From contig NZ_LR134386.1 of the NCBI RefSeq assembly GCF_900637665.1, forward strand, positions 922,501 to 986,500: a stretch of 64,000 nucleotides of DNA. The letters are read 5' to 3'. The notes beneath the pieces are model-generated. The model was not told the DNA's origin, ran no database searches, and saw only the letters and a list, made by a program, of their open reading frames with translations. How positions within the stretch are numbered: the stretch's first letter is position 1; the number at the start of each line of letters is the position of its first letter. The DNA comes from Chryseobacterium nakagawai (lineage in GTDB: Bacteria > Bacteroidota > Bacteroidia > Flavobacteriales > Weeksellaceae). Positions 26,394-34,483 of this stretch are shown here, piece by piece. Made by a program: the position numbers and the translations under genes.

Positions 26394-29300
26394 TTAGATA
26401 ATCTCAATTAAACTTCCTCTTTCCTCATCCTTGATAATGTTGAGTGCTGTAGGAATTTTTTCTTTAAGCTCTTCTACGTGAGAAATAATTCCCACAATTC
26501 TATTTTCCTTCATCAGATTGGTCAGTGTTTCAAATACAATATTCACAGATTCCGTATCCTGAGTTCCAAAACCTTCATCAATAAAAAAGAAGTTTTTATC
26601 AGCCTGAGCATTGGATTGAACACTTTCTGCCAACGCTAAGGCAAGGCTTAAAGATACCTGGAAAGCCTGACCACCTGAAAGTGTTTTCACACTTCTGCTT
26701 CTGCCTTCGTTAAGATAATCGATGATCTCAAAGTCATTATTTTCATTAAGCTGTAGACTCAGTTGGTTTCTTGTCATCCTGTGGAAGCGGGTATTGGCAT
26801 GATCACACAGTTGTCTTAGATAAATTGAGGAAACATATTGTACAAAACCGGCACCTTTGAACAGGTTTATCATCAGTTTCAGGTTTTCAGAACGTTTTTG
26901 AAGCTTTGATAATTCCTTTAGAAGCTCTTCTTTTTTCTGGTATTCCTTCTCTAGTCTGTCTTTTTCAGCAATCATAGTTACCACAGAATCATTGATCTGC
27001 TTCAGTTCAGCCTGAGCTTCTCCAAAGTGTTTTTCTGCCAATGAAAACTGTTCATCATCAAAGGAAAGCCCCCTAAGTTTTAGCTCCAGACCTTCAATAA
27101 CTTTCTTTAAAGTTTCAAAATCAATTTTGAATTGCTGGATTTTAGCTCTTGCTTCCTGAATATTGATTTCCTGCTGAAGAATCTTTTCCACTTCATTAAA
27201 TACTGTAAAATTGTGCTCGTTTAAAGCTTTATCAATAGTTTGCTGATTCCCGGAAATTTCTTTTTCAAGTTCTGCAATTTGTTTTTCAGACTGGCTGACG
27301 ATAGCTTTCTGCTCTGCAAGTTTAGGAGCAAGATCTTTTTCCTGTTGAGAGGTTTTTTGATATAGCTGTTCTGTTTCAGTATTGGATTGCGCTAATTTCT
27401 GATAAGCTCCTTCAATTTCTGTTACAGTCTTTTGCTCATAATGTTCCCATTCTAGCATCTTAAGGTTAGAACGGCTGATATTGATTTCTTTCTGCTTGGT
27501 AGCCTCTTCCAGCTTGAAGGTTTCCAAAGCATTTTTATATTTTTCAAGAACTTTGCTTTCTTTTTCAAGGGTCTCACGTTCCAGATTAATGGTTTTGTCT
27601 GCTTCTTCAATTTGTTTTTCGATAGCAAACGAATCCGATCTTTTTTTCTCAAAATCATCCTCATGATCCGGGCTGAACTGTTTCCATATAAACTGTTGGA
27701 GATGAATTTCCCTATCCTTTTGGATCTGCTGAAGAACTTTTTGTTCAGAGATCAGTTGCTCTTCAAAGATCTTTTTTCTATCCAGTATTTTCTCAATAGC
27801 AGTTTCCTGTTGCTGAAGATGTTGAGCTTCTTGTTCAACGATCTTTATTTTTTCCTGAATGTCCTGTAGTTCGGTGTTGATATCATGAAATTCCACAATA
27901 TGCGGATGCTCCTGGGAACCACAAAGTGGACAGGCTTCCCCATGATGAAGTTCACTGGCAAAACGTGACAATTCTTTTTGGATTTTTAAATGATCCAGCT
28001 TTTGAGAAAGTTCCTTTTTCTTTGCTTCCAGCGTTTCCTTTTTATTATTGAAATCAGTTTTAAAGTTTTCCTGAATCGCAAAAGGTTTTAATTCTTCAGC
28101 AATGAGTTCAATCTGTTTCTGATGTTTTTCAGTTTTTTCAATCTGCTCCTGATGTGATTTCTTAAAGTTTTTTTGTTGAATAAACCAGTTACCCACATCG
28201 GAAATTAAAGAGGGATCAAGCTTTTGAGCCTTTAAAACCTCCATATTTTTAGACAATTCAGTGATTTTTTTCTGAATCATATCTCTTTGAACTTCTACTT
28301 CCGCTACTTTTTCTGAGCCTTTTTGAGTTCTTTCATTAAGAGTTTTAATCTCATCATGAAACTTCAGAATTTGTACAATAAGACTTAAATCATTTTCCTG
28401 TATTCTGGACTGTTCCAGTGCTTTGACTTTAGGTTCTAGAGCAGTAAGTTGTTCTTTTACAACCTTAAAAGTAATTTCTGTTTCCTGTAAAGCTTTGGTT
28501 TGGTTTTCTTTCTCATTTCCTTTTTCAACAATGCTCTTTAAAAGCCTGTTTTTTTCGGTAATCAAAGGATTAAAAACTCTAAAAGTATGATCGTACCGTT
28601 CCGATTGAGCTTCCAGAGCATCCATCTGAGTTTTTTGTTCAGATAGTTTACCGAAGTTTTCCTGGTTTAGTTTTAAACTTTCAAAATCAGTTTTTAAATT
28701 TTTCAGTTGTTGATAAGTCTGGGAAGCTTTTTCAAACTTTTCATTGGCTTGGACCAGTTTTTTTTGTTCCTCTTCCAAAAGATCTTTCCGGAGTTGAATT
28801 TTTTCTTCATTCACTTCTTCAAAACCTTTCAGCTGTCCTTCAAGCTGATCCAGCTCAGATCTGTTTTTGGTATTCAAAGTTGAAACATTATTCTGCAGAT
28901 CATACCGCTGAAGGCTGAAAATTTCCTTCATCATATTGGTTCTGTCAGCAGCACCTAATTCAAGAAACTCTTTGAATTGCCCTTGAGGAATAATGATGGT
29001 ACGTTTGAAGTTGGAATAACTTAAACCAATAATAGTTTCCGCATTGGAATGATCCAAAGGAATCCACTTTCCATCAATATTTTCATAGAACGCTACAGAA
29101 TTAGGCTTTACATCATCAAACTTCTTGGAATTTCGTCTGAAATCCCTGGTAGCGCGAAAAAGTTTATTTTCATAATTAATAAAATCAAACTCAATATAAG
29201 AGCTGTTCGATTTTAAATTCATCATATTATACGCTCTTTTGTCACGCATATTCAAACGTTCCGTTTCCCCATACAATGCAAACGAAATGGCTTCAAGAAC

Positions 29301-29429
29301 TGATGATTTTCCGGAACCTACTGCTCCGAAAATACCAAATAATCCCGCTTCCGTAAGATTTTTAAAATCTATGGTCTGGCGCTCCTGGTAGGAATACAAA
29401 CCTTCAACTGTTAATCGAATAGGAATCAT
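26394..29429 (-). CDS. sbcC: SbcC-type nuclease ATPase (Rad50-like)
   Basis: 1011 residues. Partner of SbcD; the complex opens and trims DNA ends and hairpins. The N-terminal ATPase half has Walker A GAVGSGKSS near residue 36. Two long coiled coils flank a zinc-hook CPLC near residue 500. The C-terminal half has the signature LSGGQ and Walker B FFFIDEGFGTQD. The gene starts three bases after the sbcD stop, so translation is probably coupled. Confidence 0.95.
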   Translation of the reverse strand: MIPIRLTVEGLYSYQERQTIDFKNLTEAGLFGIFGAVGSGKSSVLEAISFALYGETERLNMRDKRAYNMMNLKSNSSYIEFDFINYENKLFRATRDFRRNSKKFDDVKPNSVAFYENIDGKWIPLDHSNAETIIGLSYSNFKRTIIIPQGQFKEFLELGAADRTNMMKEIFSLQRYDLQNNVSTLNTKNRSELDQLEGQLKGFEEVNEEKIQLRKDLLEEEQKKLVQANEKFEKASQTYQQLKNLKTDFESLKLNQENFGKLSEQKTQMDALEAQSERYDHTFRVFNPLITEKNRLLKSIVEKGNEKENQTKALQETEITFKVVKEQLTALEPKVKALEQSRIQENDLSLIVQILKFHDEIKTLNERTQKGSEKVAEVEVQRDMIQKKITELSKNMEVLKAQKLDPSLISDVGNWFIQQKNFKKSHQEQIEKTEKHQKQIELIAEELKPFAIQENFKTDFNNKKETLEAKKKELSQKLDHLKIQKELSRFASELHHGEACPLCGSQEHPHIVEFHDINTELQDIQEKIKIVEQEAQHLQQQETAIEKILDRKKIFEEQLISEQKVLQQIQKDREIHLQQFIWKQFSPDHEDDFEKKRSDSFAIEKQIEEADKTINLERETLEKESKVLEKYKNALETFKLEEATKQKEINISRSNLKMLEWEHYEQKTVTEIEGAYQKLAQSNTETEQLYQKTSQQEKDLAPKLAEQKAIVSQSEKQIAELEKEISGNQQTIDKALNEHNFTVFNEVEKILQQEINIQEARAKIQQFKIDFETLKKVIEGLELKLRGLSFDDEQFSLAEKHFGEAQAELKQINDSVVTMIAEKDRLEKEYQKKEELLKELSKLQKRSENLKLMINLFKGAGFVQYVSSIYLRQLCDHANTRFHRMTRNQLSLQLNENNDFEIIDYLNEGRSRSVKTLSGGQAFQVSLSLALALAESVQSNAQADKNFFFIDEGFGTQDTESVNIVFETLTNLMKENRIVGIISHVEELKEKIPTALNIIKDEERGSLIEII

Positions 29430-29432
29430 GGC

Positions 29433-30638
29433 TTAGGTATTTAGAATTTCGTTAAACAATTTCATCAATTCTTCATTGGCCTCCTGTCCTGCATTCTTTG
29501 ATTTAAAATAATCCTTAAACAATGTTTCTATATTCTGATTTAAATTAATTTCTTGGTTTGTTTCTTCACCGAACTCCTTACTTTTAACTTTAGGAATAAG
29601 ATGGACAATTCCAGTATGAGACTGATAAATGAGCCTTCGTTCATCAGCCGTTAAAAAGGTTTCACTTTCTAATGTAAGTTCAATAAATGTATTTGGATTT
29701 TCCTGCAACCACTGAACAGTTTCATAGACAGATGTAAAAGTTTTTCGCACTAAAGTTCTTCCGCTTTTCAATACCTTTTTTTCATAAGAAACTGGTTGCC
29801 CCGGTTCTGCATCAATAATGGATATATATTTTGTCTGACCTGCCTCACTAAAGCTATAGCAAAGGGGAGAAGATGAATACACTACGGGCTTTTCCTTTGT
29901 TCCGATATTCTGATAACCATGTAGGTGACCCAAAGCTGTATATTGAATCTGTTCCGGAATACTGTCAGAATAAATAAGATCAGCATTTCCAATTTTAATC
30001 GGTTTTTCTCCTTCGGGTTCTTCCAAAATTTCACCTCCTCTTTTATTCATATACAAATGAGCGGTCAACAGGTTAATCCCATTTTCATCACAGAACTGAT
30101 TAGCAAGATCTTTCCAAGTTTTCGAAAGGACATTATTGATCTCTTCTTCTTTATTTTCTCCTAAATATTCTTTCAAACGGATTTCATTAGCGTAAGGAGT
30201 ATGCAATAGTCTTATTGGAAAATCAATAGTGTTGATTTTCACTTCTATAAAACCTTCTTTTGAATGGGTAATACTAAAATGTTCTGTTCCAAACGGAGTA
30301 ATTTTTGCTTTGGGATGGCCAATTAGAATAATTCCACATTCTCTAGCCAATGGATCTGGTGCATTGATGAGGTTGGGGGAATCGTGATTCCCGGCAATGG
30401 CGATTACAGGACGTTTTCCGTTTTGAGACAAACGTTTCAGTGTTTTATAAAAAAGTTCAACAGCTTCAACAGCGGGGTTAAAATTATCAAAAAGATCACC
30501 GGCAACAAGAATAAGGTCTGCCTGTTCTTCATCAGCAATCGCAATGATTTCCTCCATCACTGAAGCCTGCTCTTCCAGTCGGGAAAAGCGATCCAGTTTT
30601 TTTCCTAAATGCCAGTCGGCGGTGTGTAGAATTTTCAT
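29433..30638 (-). CDS. sbcD: SbcD-type nuclease subunit (Mre11-like)
   Basis: 401 residues. Mn2+-dependent nuclease subunit of SbcCD. Phosphoesterase motifs are all present: HTADWHLGK at the start, LVAGDLFD near residue 44, AGNHDSP near 82, and the later TAHLYMN and ALGHLHGYQ. The C-terminal ~100 residues hold the capping region that contacts SbcC. The gene lies between a small lysine-rich protein gene (13 bases upstream) and sbcC (three bases downstream), forming one operon. Confidence 0.95.
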   Translation of the reverse strand: MKILHTADWHLGKKLDRFSRLEEQASVMEEIIAIADEEQADLILVAGDLFDNFNPAVEAVELFYKTLKRLSQNGKRPVIAIAGNHDSPNLINAPDPLARECGIILIGHPKAKITPFGTEHFSITHSKEGFIEVKINTIDFPIRLLHTPYANEIRLKEYLGENKEEEINNVLSKTWKDLANQFCDENGINLLTAHLYMNKRGGEILEEPEGEKPIKIGNADLIYSDSIPEQIQYTALGHLHGYQNIGTKEKPVVYSSSPLCYSFSEAGQTKYISIIDAEPGQPVSYEKKVLKSGRTLVRKTFTSVYETVQWLQENPNTFIELTLESETFLTADERRLIYQSHTGIVHLIPKVKSKEFGEETNQEINLNQNIETLFKDYFKSKNAGQEANEELMKLFNEILNT

Positions 30639-30651
30639 AAAAAGTTGATCT

Positions 30652-30801
30652 TTATTTATTATCGCTTTCTTTTGTTTTGAAATCAGCCATAATCTGTTTT
30701 AAACGTGCTTTTCTTTCTGCTTCTGCATTTTGTATTTTCCGTTTTTTCTGATCAATTTGTTTTTTATTTTTTTTCCTGTTGGCGTCGTTGTTTTTGCTCA
30801 T
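30652..30801 (-). CDS. Small lysine-rich protein upstream of sbcDC
   Basis: 49 residues from the ATG at 30801. The -7 box at 30847-30854 rules out the longer form starting at 30849. The chain begins MSKNNDANRKKNKKQ and is almost entirely Lys, Arg, Asn, Gln and Glu, predicted as one long charged helix. I do not recognise a family. It shares a transcript with sbcD, so a nucleic-acid-binding accessory role is possible but speculative. Confidence 0.6.
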   Translation of the reverse strand: MSKNNDANRKKNKKQIDQKKRKIQNAEAERKARLKQIMADFKTKESDNK

Positions 30802-30846
30802 ATTGGTTTGCAGCGAATATTTTTTATAGGTAAAAAATTGCTTCAT

Positions 30847-30854
30847 CAAAAATA
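30847..30854 (-). promoter_or_regulatory. -7 box of the small-protein/sbcD/sbcC operon
   Basis: Minus-strand TATTTTTG, exact TAnnTTTG, 46 bases before the preferred ATG at 30801. Confidence 0.55.
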
Positions 30855-30921
30855 CTAAAGATTAAGAGTGTAAACAATTTTAGTGGGTAAGTCTGGTAAA
30901 ATGTTTTAATTTTACTGTGTT

Positions 30922-31167
30922 ATGGAAGAAAAATCAAAAGATCCTTTACACGGAAAAAGACTCGATGCTATCCTTGAAGAATTGGTAGAATACTACGAAG
31001 GATTTGAAAAATTAGGTGAGCAAATTAATATAAAATGCTTTACAGATAATCCAAGCATCAGTTCCTCTTTAAAGTTTTTAAGGAAAACACCTTGGGCAAG
31101 AACGAAAGTAGAGAGCTTGTATCTTTTTGTACTGAGACAGAAGAAAAAGAGAGGAGACCAGAAATAA
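30922..31167 (+). CDS. VF530 family protein (DUF2132)
   Basis: 81 residues covering the whole family. The phrases DPLHGKRLDAILEELVEYYE, then CFTDNPSISSSLKFLRKTPWAR and a basic C terminus are diagnostic. A Vibrio member has a known small helical structure and DNA binding is proposed for the family. The near -7 box TAATTTTA lies just upstream. Stand-alone gene. Confidence 0.9.
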   Translation: MEEKSKDPLHGKRLDAILEELVEYYEGFEKLGEQINIKCFTDNPSISSSLKFLRKTPWARTKVESLYLFVLRQKKKRGDQK

Positions 31168-31174
31168 GAATAAA

Positions 31175-31336
31175 GGTTGGAAGCCGAAAGCCCGGTGCTG
31201 AATATTACTTGTAGTTTTATAACTTCGGATAATTATTATAGGGAATTAAGAAGAATATTTTTTAAAGGTAAAAAGAAAATATAGTTATTCTTTATGCCTT
31301 TCATAGCTTCATTCTTCTATCTCCCAGCTACCAACC
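31175..31336. repeat. Inverted-repeat element with GGTTGGxAGC ends
   Basis: GGTTGGAAGC at 31175-31184 faces GGTTGGTAGC on the opposite strand at 31327-31336, giving a 162-bp non-coding unit in an otherwise empty intergenic stretch. The right end continues inward on the minus strand as TGGGAGATAGAAGAATG, a purine-rich pattern also seen near 63093-63122. Confidence 0.5.
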
Positions 31337-31359
31337 TAATTAAATAATTTCAAAAAGAG

Positions 31360-31367
31360 TATATTTG
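31360..31367 (+). promoter_or_regulatory. -7 box of the FKBP gene
   Basis: TATATTTG, exact match, 45 bases before the ATG at 31413. The leader includes a small hairpin, TCGTAA (31380-31385) with TTACGA (31392-31397). Confidence 0.65.
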
Positions 31368-31412
31368 TAGTATCGTTAATCGTAAAAAAAATTACGACAA
31401 AAAAAGAAAAAT

Positions 31413-31913
31413 ATGACAATTGAAAACAATCACGTTGTAGCTGTAAAGTATATCCTTCACACTATCGAAGCAGATGGAAGTAAAGTTCTTGTAGAAGAAA
31501 CAACAGCAGAAAATCCACTTACATTTTTGTATGGTGTTGGAATGATGATTCCAAAGTTTGAAGAAAATATCCTTGGTCTAAAAGCTGGTGATAAAGCTGC
31601 TTTTGTAATTCAGCCTGAAGAAGCTTACGGAGAAAGACAGCCTGATGCTATTGCTCAATTGCCGCTTGAAATGTTCCAGGAATCAGGAACTCCACCTGTT
31701 GGGGCGATTTTACCTCTATCAGACAATCAGGGGAACAATTTCCAGGCTTTTGTAGTAGAAGTAACTCCTGAAGCTGTAGTAGCAGACCTTAACCACCCAA
31801 TGGCTGGTAAAGTTTTAGATTTCCAGGTTGAAATTTTAAACACTCGTCCTGCAACAGAAGAGGAATTATCACACGGTCACGCTCACGGAATTGACGGTAC
31901 TGACGCTCACTAA
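31413..31913 (+). CDS. FKBP-type peptidyl-prolyl isomerase, SlyD-like
   Basis: 166 residues. Folding helper that isomerises X-Pro bonds. The N-terminal FKBP strands (VVAVKYILHTI, FLYGVGMMIPKFEENILG), the inserted-flap chaperone domain starting at EAYGERQPDAIAQLP, and a C-terminal His-rich tail (HGHAHGIDGTDAH) are the SlyD pattern; the His tail usually binds nickel or other metals. No signal peptide, so cytoplasmic. Own promoter and terminator. Confidence 0.92.
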   Translation: MTIENNHVVAVKYILHTIEADGSKVLVEETTAENPLTFLYGVGMMIPKFEENILGLKAGDKAAFVIQPEEAYGERQPDAIAQLPLEMFQESGTPPVGAILPLSDNQGNNFQAFVVEVTPEAVVADLNHPMAGKVLDFQVEILNTRPATEEELSHGHAHGIDGTDAH

Positions 31914-31923
31914 GAAATAATAT

Positions 31924-31952
31924 AAATGTCCGATATTTCGGACATTTTTTTA
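31924..31952 (+). terminator. Terminator after the FKBP gene
   Basis: AAATGTCCGA pairs with TCGGACATTT around a short T-rich loop, then seven T. Confidence 0.85.
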
Positions 31953-31980
31953 TACATTATATTGTAAGATAATATAAAAA

Positions 31981-32006
31981 TAACCAGCAGAACGTTCTGC
32001 TGGTTA
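31981..32006 (-). terminator. Palindromic terminator of the 32052-32645 gene
   Basis: TAACCAGCAGAAC and GTTCTGCTGGTTA form a perfect 26-base palindrome. On the minus strand it is followed by TTTTTATATT. Confidence 0.75.
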
Positions 32007-32051
32007 CTTTGTTTTTATACACAAAAGTAAGTCTTGTGCTTGGCATTCCCT

Positions 32052-32645
32052 TTATTCTGTATCATACTCCGTTACATCAATAAACGTAAGGAACCATCTC
32101 CCTTCAATTTTTGTCATGATAAAACTAAATCCGTTAACAGGAGCCTTTTCCTTACTGTTCTCAGCAAGGGTTACAAAAACAACATTTTTAGGATTGGAAT
32201 TGATCTTAAAAATCGTCTGATCCTTTACAGCGTATAGTTCTGAAAACCTGTCAGCATAATCATTGACTATATTGGAATTAAACTGAACAAATAATCCTTC
32301 TTTTGTCCATTTCTTATTTTTTAAATCATATCTATCACTCTTGTCGAATTGCATCGGAAATTGATTTTTGATATTCCATGCCTTTTTGATAGGTCCTAAC
32401 GGCATGCTGAAATCAACATCCTCATTTAAAACAAATCCCAGCTCACCACCACTTTTAAAAAGGATACCTACACCATAGGTTCCATTCACGTATTTATTCA
32501 TGATAGTACCATTTTTGGTCTGGAAACCCTTTAAGATATCGGTTACAGCTATGGAAACTTCTTTTTTATCTTCAGCTGTTTGTGCGTTGAAAACACCAAA
32601 GCTGCAAAATAAAAACAGCAATGTGTAAATAAAATTCTTCTTCAT
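32052..32645 (-). CDS. Secreted protein of unknown function
   Basis: 197 residues with a signal peptide (MKKNFIYTLLFLFCSFGVFNAQ). I do not recognise a named family. The mature part is a mixed alpha/beta domain; the ending RWFLTFIDVTEYDTE resembles the terminal strands of NTF2-like or DUF-type periplasmic proteins, which is only an impression. The YchJ gene ends seven bases upstream on the same strand, so they share a transcript. Confidence 0.75.
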   Translation of the reverse strand: MKKNFIYTLLFLFCSFGVFNAQTAEDKKEVSIAVTDILKGFQTKNGTIMNKYVNGTYGVGILFKSGGELGFVLNEDVDFSMPLGPIKKAWNIKNQFPMQFDKSDRYDLKNKKWTKEGLFVQFNSNIVNDYADRFSELYAVKDQTIFKINSNPKNVVFVTLAENSKEKAPVNGFSFIMTKIEGRWFLTFIDVTEYDTE

Positions 32646-32652
32646 ATTATTA

Positions 32653-33030
32653 TTAATCTAAAAATTCACCTGAAACATAATACCAGCGTTCATGCATTTT
32701 CTGAAAAACAGAAAATTCGTGATGAATTTGCGGATGACCATCTTGGTCTGTATAATAAGCCTTAAACTCTACATGGTTTAAGGTAGGAGTTTGAATAATT
32801 TCCAGTTTTGTCCATTCATTAATCTCTCCCCATTCCTGTAAATCCTGTTTGTTGTGGAATTTTCGTTTTCCCGGAAGGGTAGTTTCCATTAAATATTCAC
32901 CGTTGGGAATAGCGAAGGCCGAAAATCTTGAACGCATTAATCCTTCAGCAGTAGGAGCATTTTTTTCTCCGGTGTGATAAGGCTTACAGCATTCTTCGTA
33001 GGATTTTCCTGAACAGCAGGGACAATTCAT
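32653..33030 (-). CDS. YchJ family protein with SEC-C metal-binding motif
   Basis: 125 residues matching the whole UPF0225/YchJ family. The N-terminal zinc-binding SEC-C motif is CPCCSGKSYEECCKPYH (residues 3-19), followed by the YchJ NTF2-like domain with LMRSRFSAFAI. The molecular function is not established. A -7 box TACTTTTG lies at 33056-33063, and a secreted-protein gene follows seven bases downstream. Confidence 0.9.
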   Translation of the reverse strand: MNCPCCSGKSYEECCKPYHTGEKNAPTAEGLMRSRFSAFAIPNGEYLMETTLPGKRKFHNKQDLQEWGEINEWTKLEIIQTPTLNHVEFKAYYTDQDGHPQIHHEFSVFQKMHERWYYVSGEFLD

Positions 33031-33055
33031 CTTTTTTATTTAAAATTTTATGCTG

Positions 33056-33063
33056 CAAAAGTA
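33056..33063 (-). promoter_or_regulatory. -7 box of the ychJ unit
   Basis: Minus-strand TACTTTTG, exact TAnnTTTG, 25 bases before the ATG. Confidence 0.55.
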
Positions 33064-33173
33064 GGGAATATCAATAGAAACAGGTAATGCTCATTCTAAA
33101 ACTTCAGAAATAACCTCATTAGATAGTCATTCCGTAAGAATCACGACTATAATAATTTTAGGATTCAATCAAA

Positions 33174-33200
33174 AAAAGCATTCTTTCTAAGAATGCTTTT
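33174..33200 (-). terminator. Terminator of the M3-peptidase operon
   Basis: AAAAGCATTC pairs with GAATGCTTTT around TTTCTAA; T-rich sequence follows on the minus strand. Confidence 0.8.
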
Positions 33201-33209
33201 CACTATATT

Positions 33210-33641
33210 TTACTGATTATCTTCGTCAATTTTTGTATCCACAAAACTATAAGTATCAGTTGCCATGGTCATAGTTTGTTGCTTTGAACTAAACTTTACA
33301 TGATTTGGATCCAGTACCTTGTAAGTATAGGTATCTGTTTGACCGGAAGCAAAATGAAGCTCATGGAATTCACCATTCTCGATCCACCATTGTCCTTTTT
33401 CAATGTGTTGATTGACTTCACAATCCTGAACAGTAGTAAAAATTAGAACAAAAGTTCCGTTTTCTTTTCTATCCATTACCCAAAGTTTTTCCATTCCGGC
33501 GATCTGCTGATCTTTTTCACCGCCTTTCCATATACCTACGAGATGTTTATCTATTTTGTTAGTTTGGGGTTTTGATTTGGTTTTCTGAGCATAGAAAGAT
33601 CCAAAAGTTAGTAATAATGCGCTTAGAATAATTTTTTTCAT
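33210..33641 (-). CDS. Secreted lipocalin-like protein
   Basis: 143 residues with a signal peptide (MKKIILSALLLTFGSFYAQ). After a short Lys/Thr linker the chain reads LVGIWKGGE and continues as alternating beta strands, the pattern of small lipocalin-like domains that start with a GxW motif. Ligand and role are unknown. It starts two bases after the preceding gene and ends at a terminator, making it the last gene of the three-gene operon led by the M3 peptidase. Confidence 0.7.
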   Translation of the reverse strand: MKKIILSALLLTFGSFYAQKTKSKPQTNKIDKHLVGIWKGGEKDQQIAGMEKLWVMDRKENGTFVLIFTTVQDCEVNQHIEKGQWWIENGEFHELHFASGQTDTYTYKVLDPNHVKFSSKQQTMTMATDTYSFVDTKIDEDNQ

Positions 33642-33643
33642 AG

Positions 33644-34477
33644 TTATTTAAAGTGTATTGTCATTCTCATTTCACTATGTACAGGAATTCCCATCTTTTT
33701 TGCAGGGACCCATTTTGTATTTTGAATGAATTCTTTTAATTCTTTCATGAAATAAGATGAATATTTATAGTTTTTTTTGTTGTGAAAAGTAATAGCAATT
33801 TTTACATCTGAAATCTTACCTGTTTTGTATAAAATAAAATTGGCAGACATATGGGAGTACAGATCTTTATTTTTTCGAAATTCAAAATCTGAAGGATACT
33901 CTACAGTTTTCCAGAAATCTTTTTTACTATTCTTAAAAAAATCGTTATAATCCTGATCACCGGGATACCTTGAGGCGGAATCACATTCTTCAAAAGGATA
34001 GATGAGGTCTGGATTCTTTCTTACATATTGTATTTCTGCAACTTCCCTCAATGAATCAGTAAACTTTTCTCCAAATCTTCTTTTAATTTCCTTGTCCATA
34101 ATTTTCCCATAGCAGTTTTGCAACTTCCAAGGAACTGTGCAGTAAGTAAGGGCTGAATCAATTTCAATATTGTTTTTTTTCAGAAGCTCATTCATTTCCT
34201 CATTACTTCTGTAATGATCTACCATCCCGAAATAATGAAAATAAACAAGTTTGTTCTTCTTAATATCAGACTCGGCTCTTATTGTTTCCGCTGTACATGC
34301 TGAATCCAAATGTTTTGTTTCTTCTTTGATTAATTCAGCCAATTCTTTATCCGTAACTGTATCTGTACGTTTTTGAAAAAAAGATTCTGACCTGCCATCA
34401 AATCTTTTGTTTTTCATTGAGAAGCAAGTCAGAATAATTAATGAGGACAATACTTTTATACCTGTATTGAATATCAT
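33644..34477 (-). CDS. Exported protein with TonB C-terminal-like domain
   Basis: 277 residues. A weak N-terminal hydrophobic stretch (IKVLSSLIILTCF) suggests export or one membrane anchor. The last ~65 residues follow the TonB C-terminal pattern: KTGKISDVKIAI, then WVPAKKMGIPVHSEMRM and a final beta strand. The usual proline-rich spacer of TonB is missing, and a charged helical middle region of unknown nature takes its place. It lies six bases after the M3 peptidase gene. It may be a divergent TonB-like or CarboxypepD-linked protein rather than a working energy transducer. Confidence 0.6.
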   Translation of the reverse strand: MIFNTGIKVLSSLIILTCFSMKNKRFDGRSESFFQKRTDTVTDKELAELIKEETKHLDSACTAETIRAESDIKKNKLVYFHYFGMVDHYRSNEEMNELLKKNNIEIDSALTYCTVPWKLQNCYGKIMDKEIKRRFGEKFTDSLREVAEIQYVRKNPDLIYPFEECDSASRYPGDQDYNDFFKNSKKDFWKTVEYPSDFEFRKNKDLYSHMSANFILYKTGKISDVKIAITFHNKKNYKYSSYFMKELKEFIQNTKWVPAKKMGIPVHSEMRMTIHFK

Positions 34478-34483
34478 AAAGTG

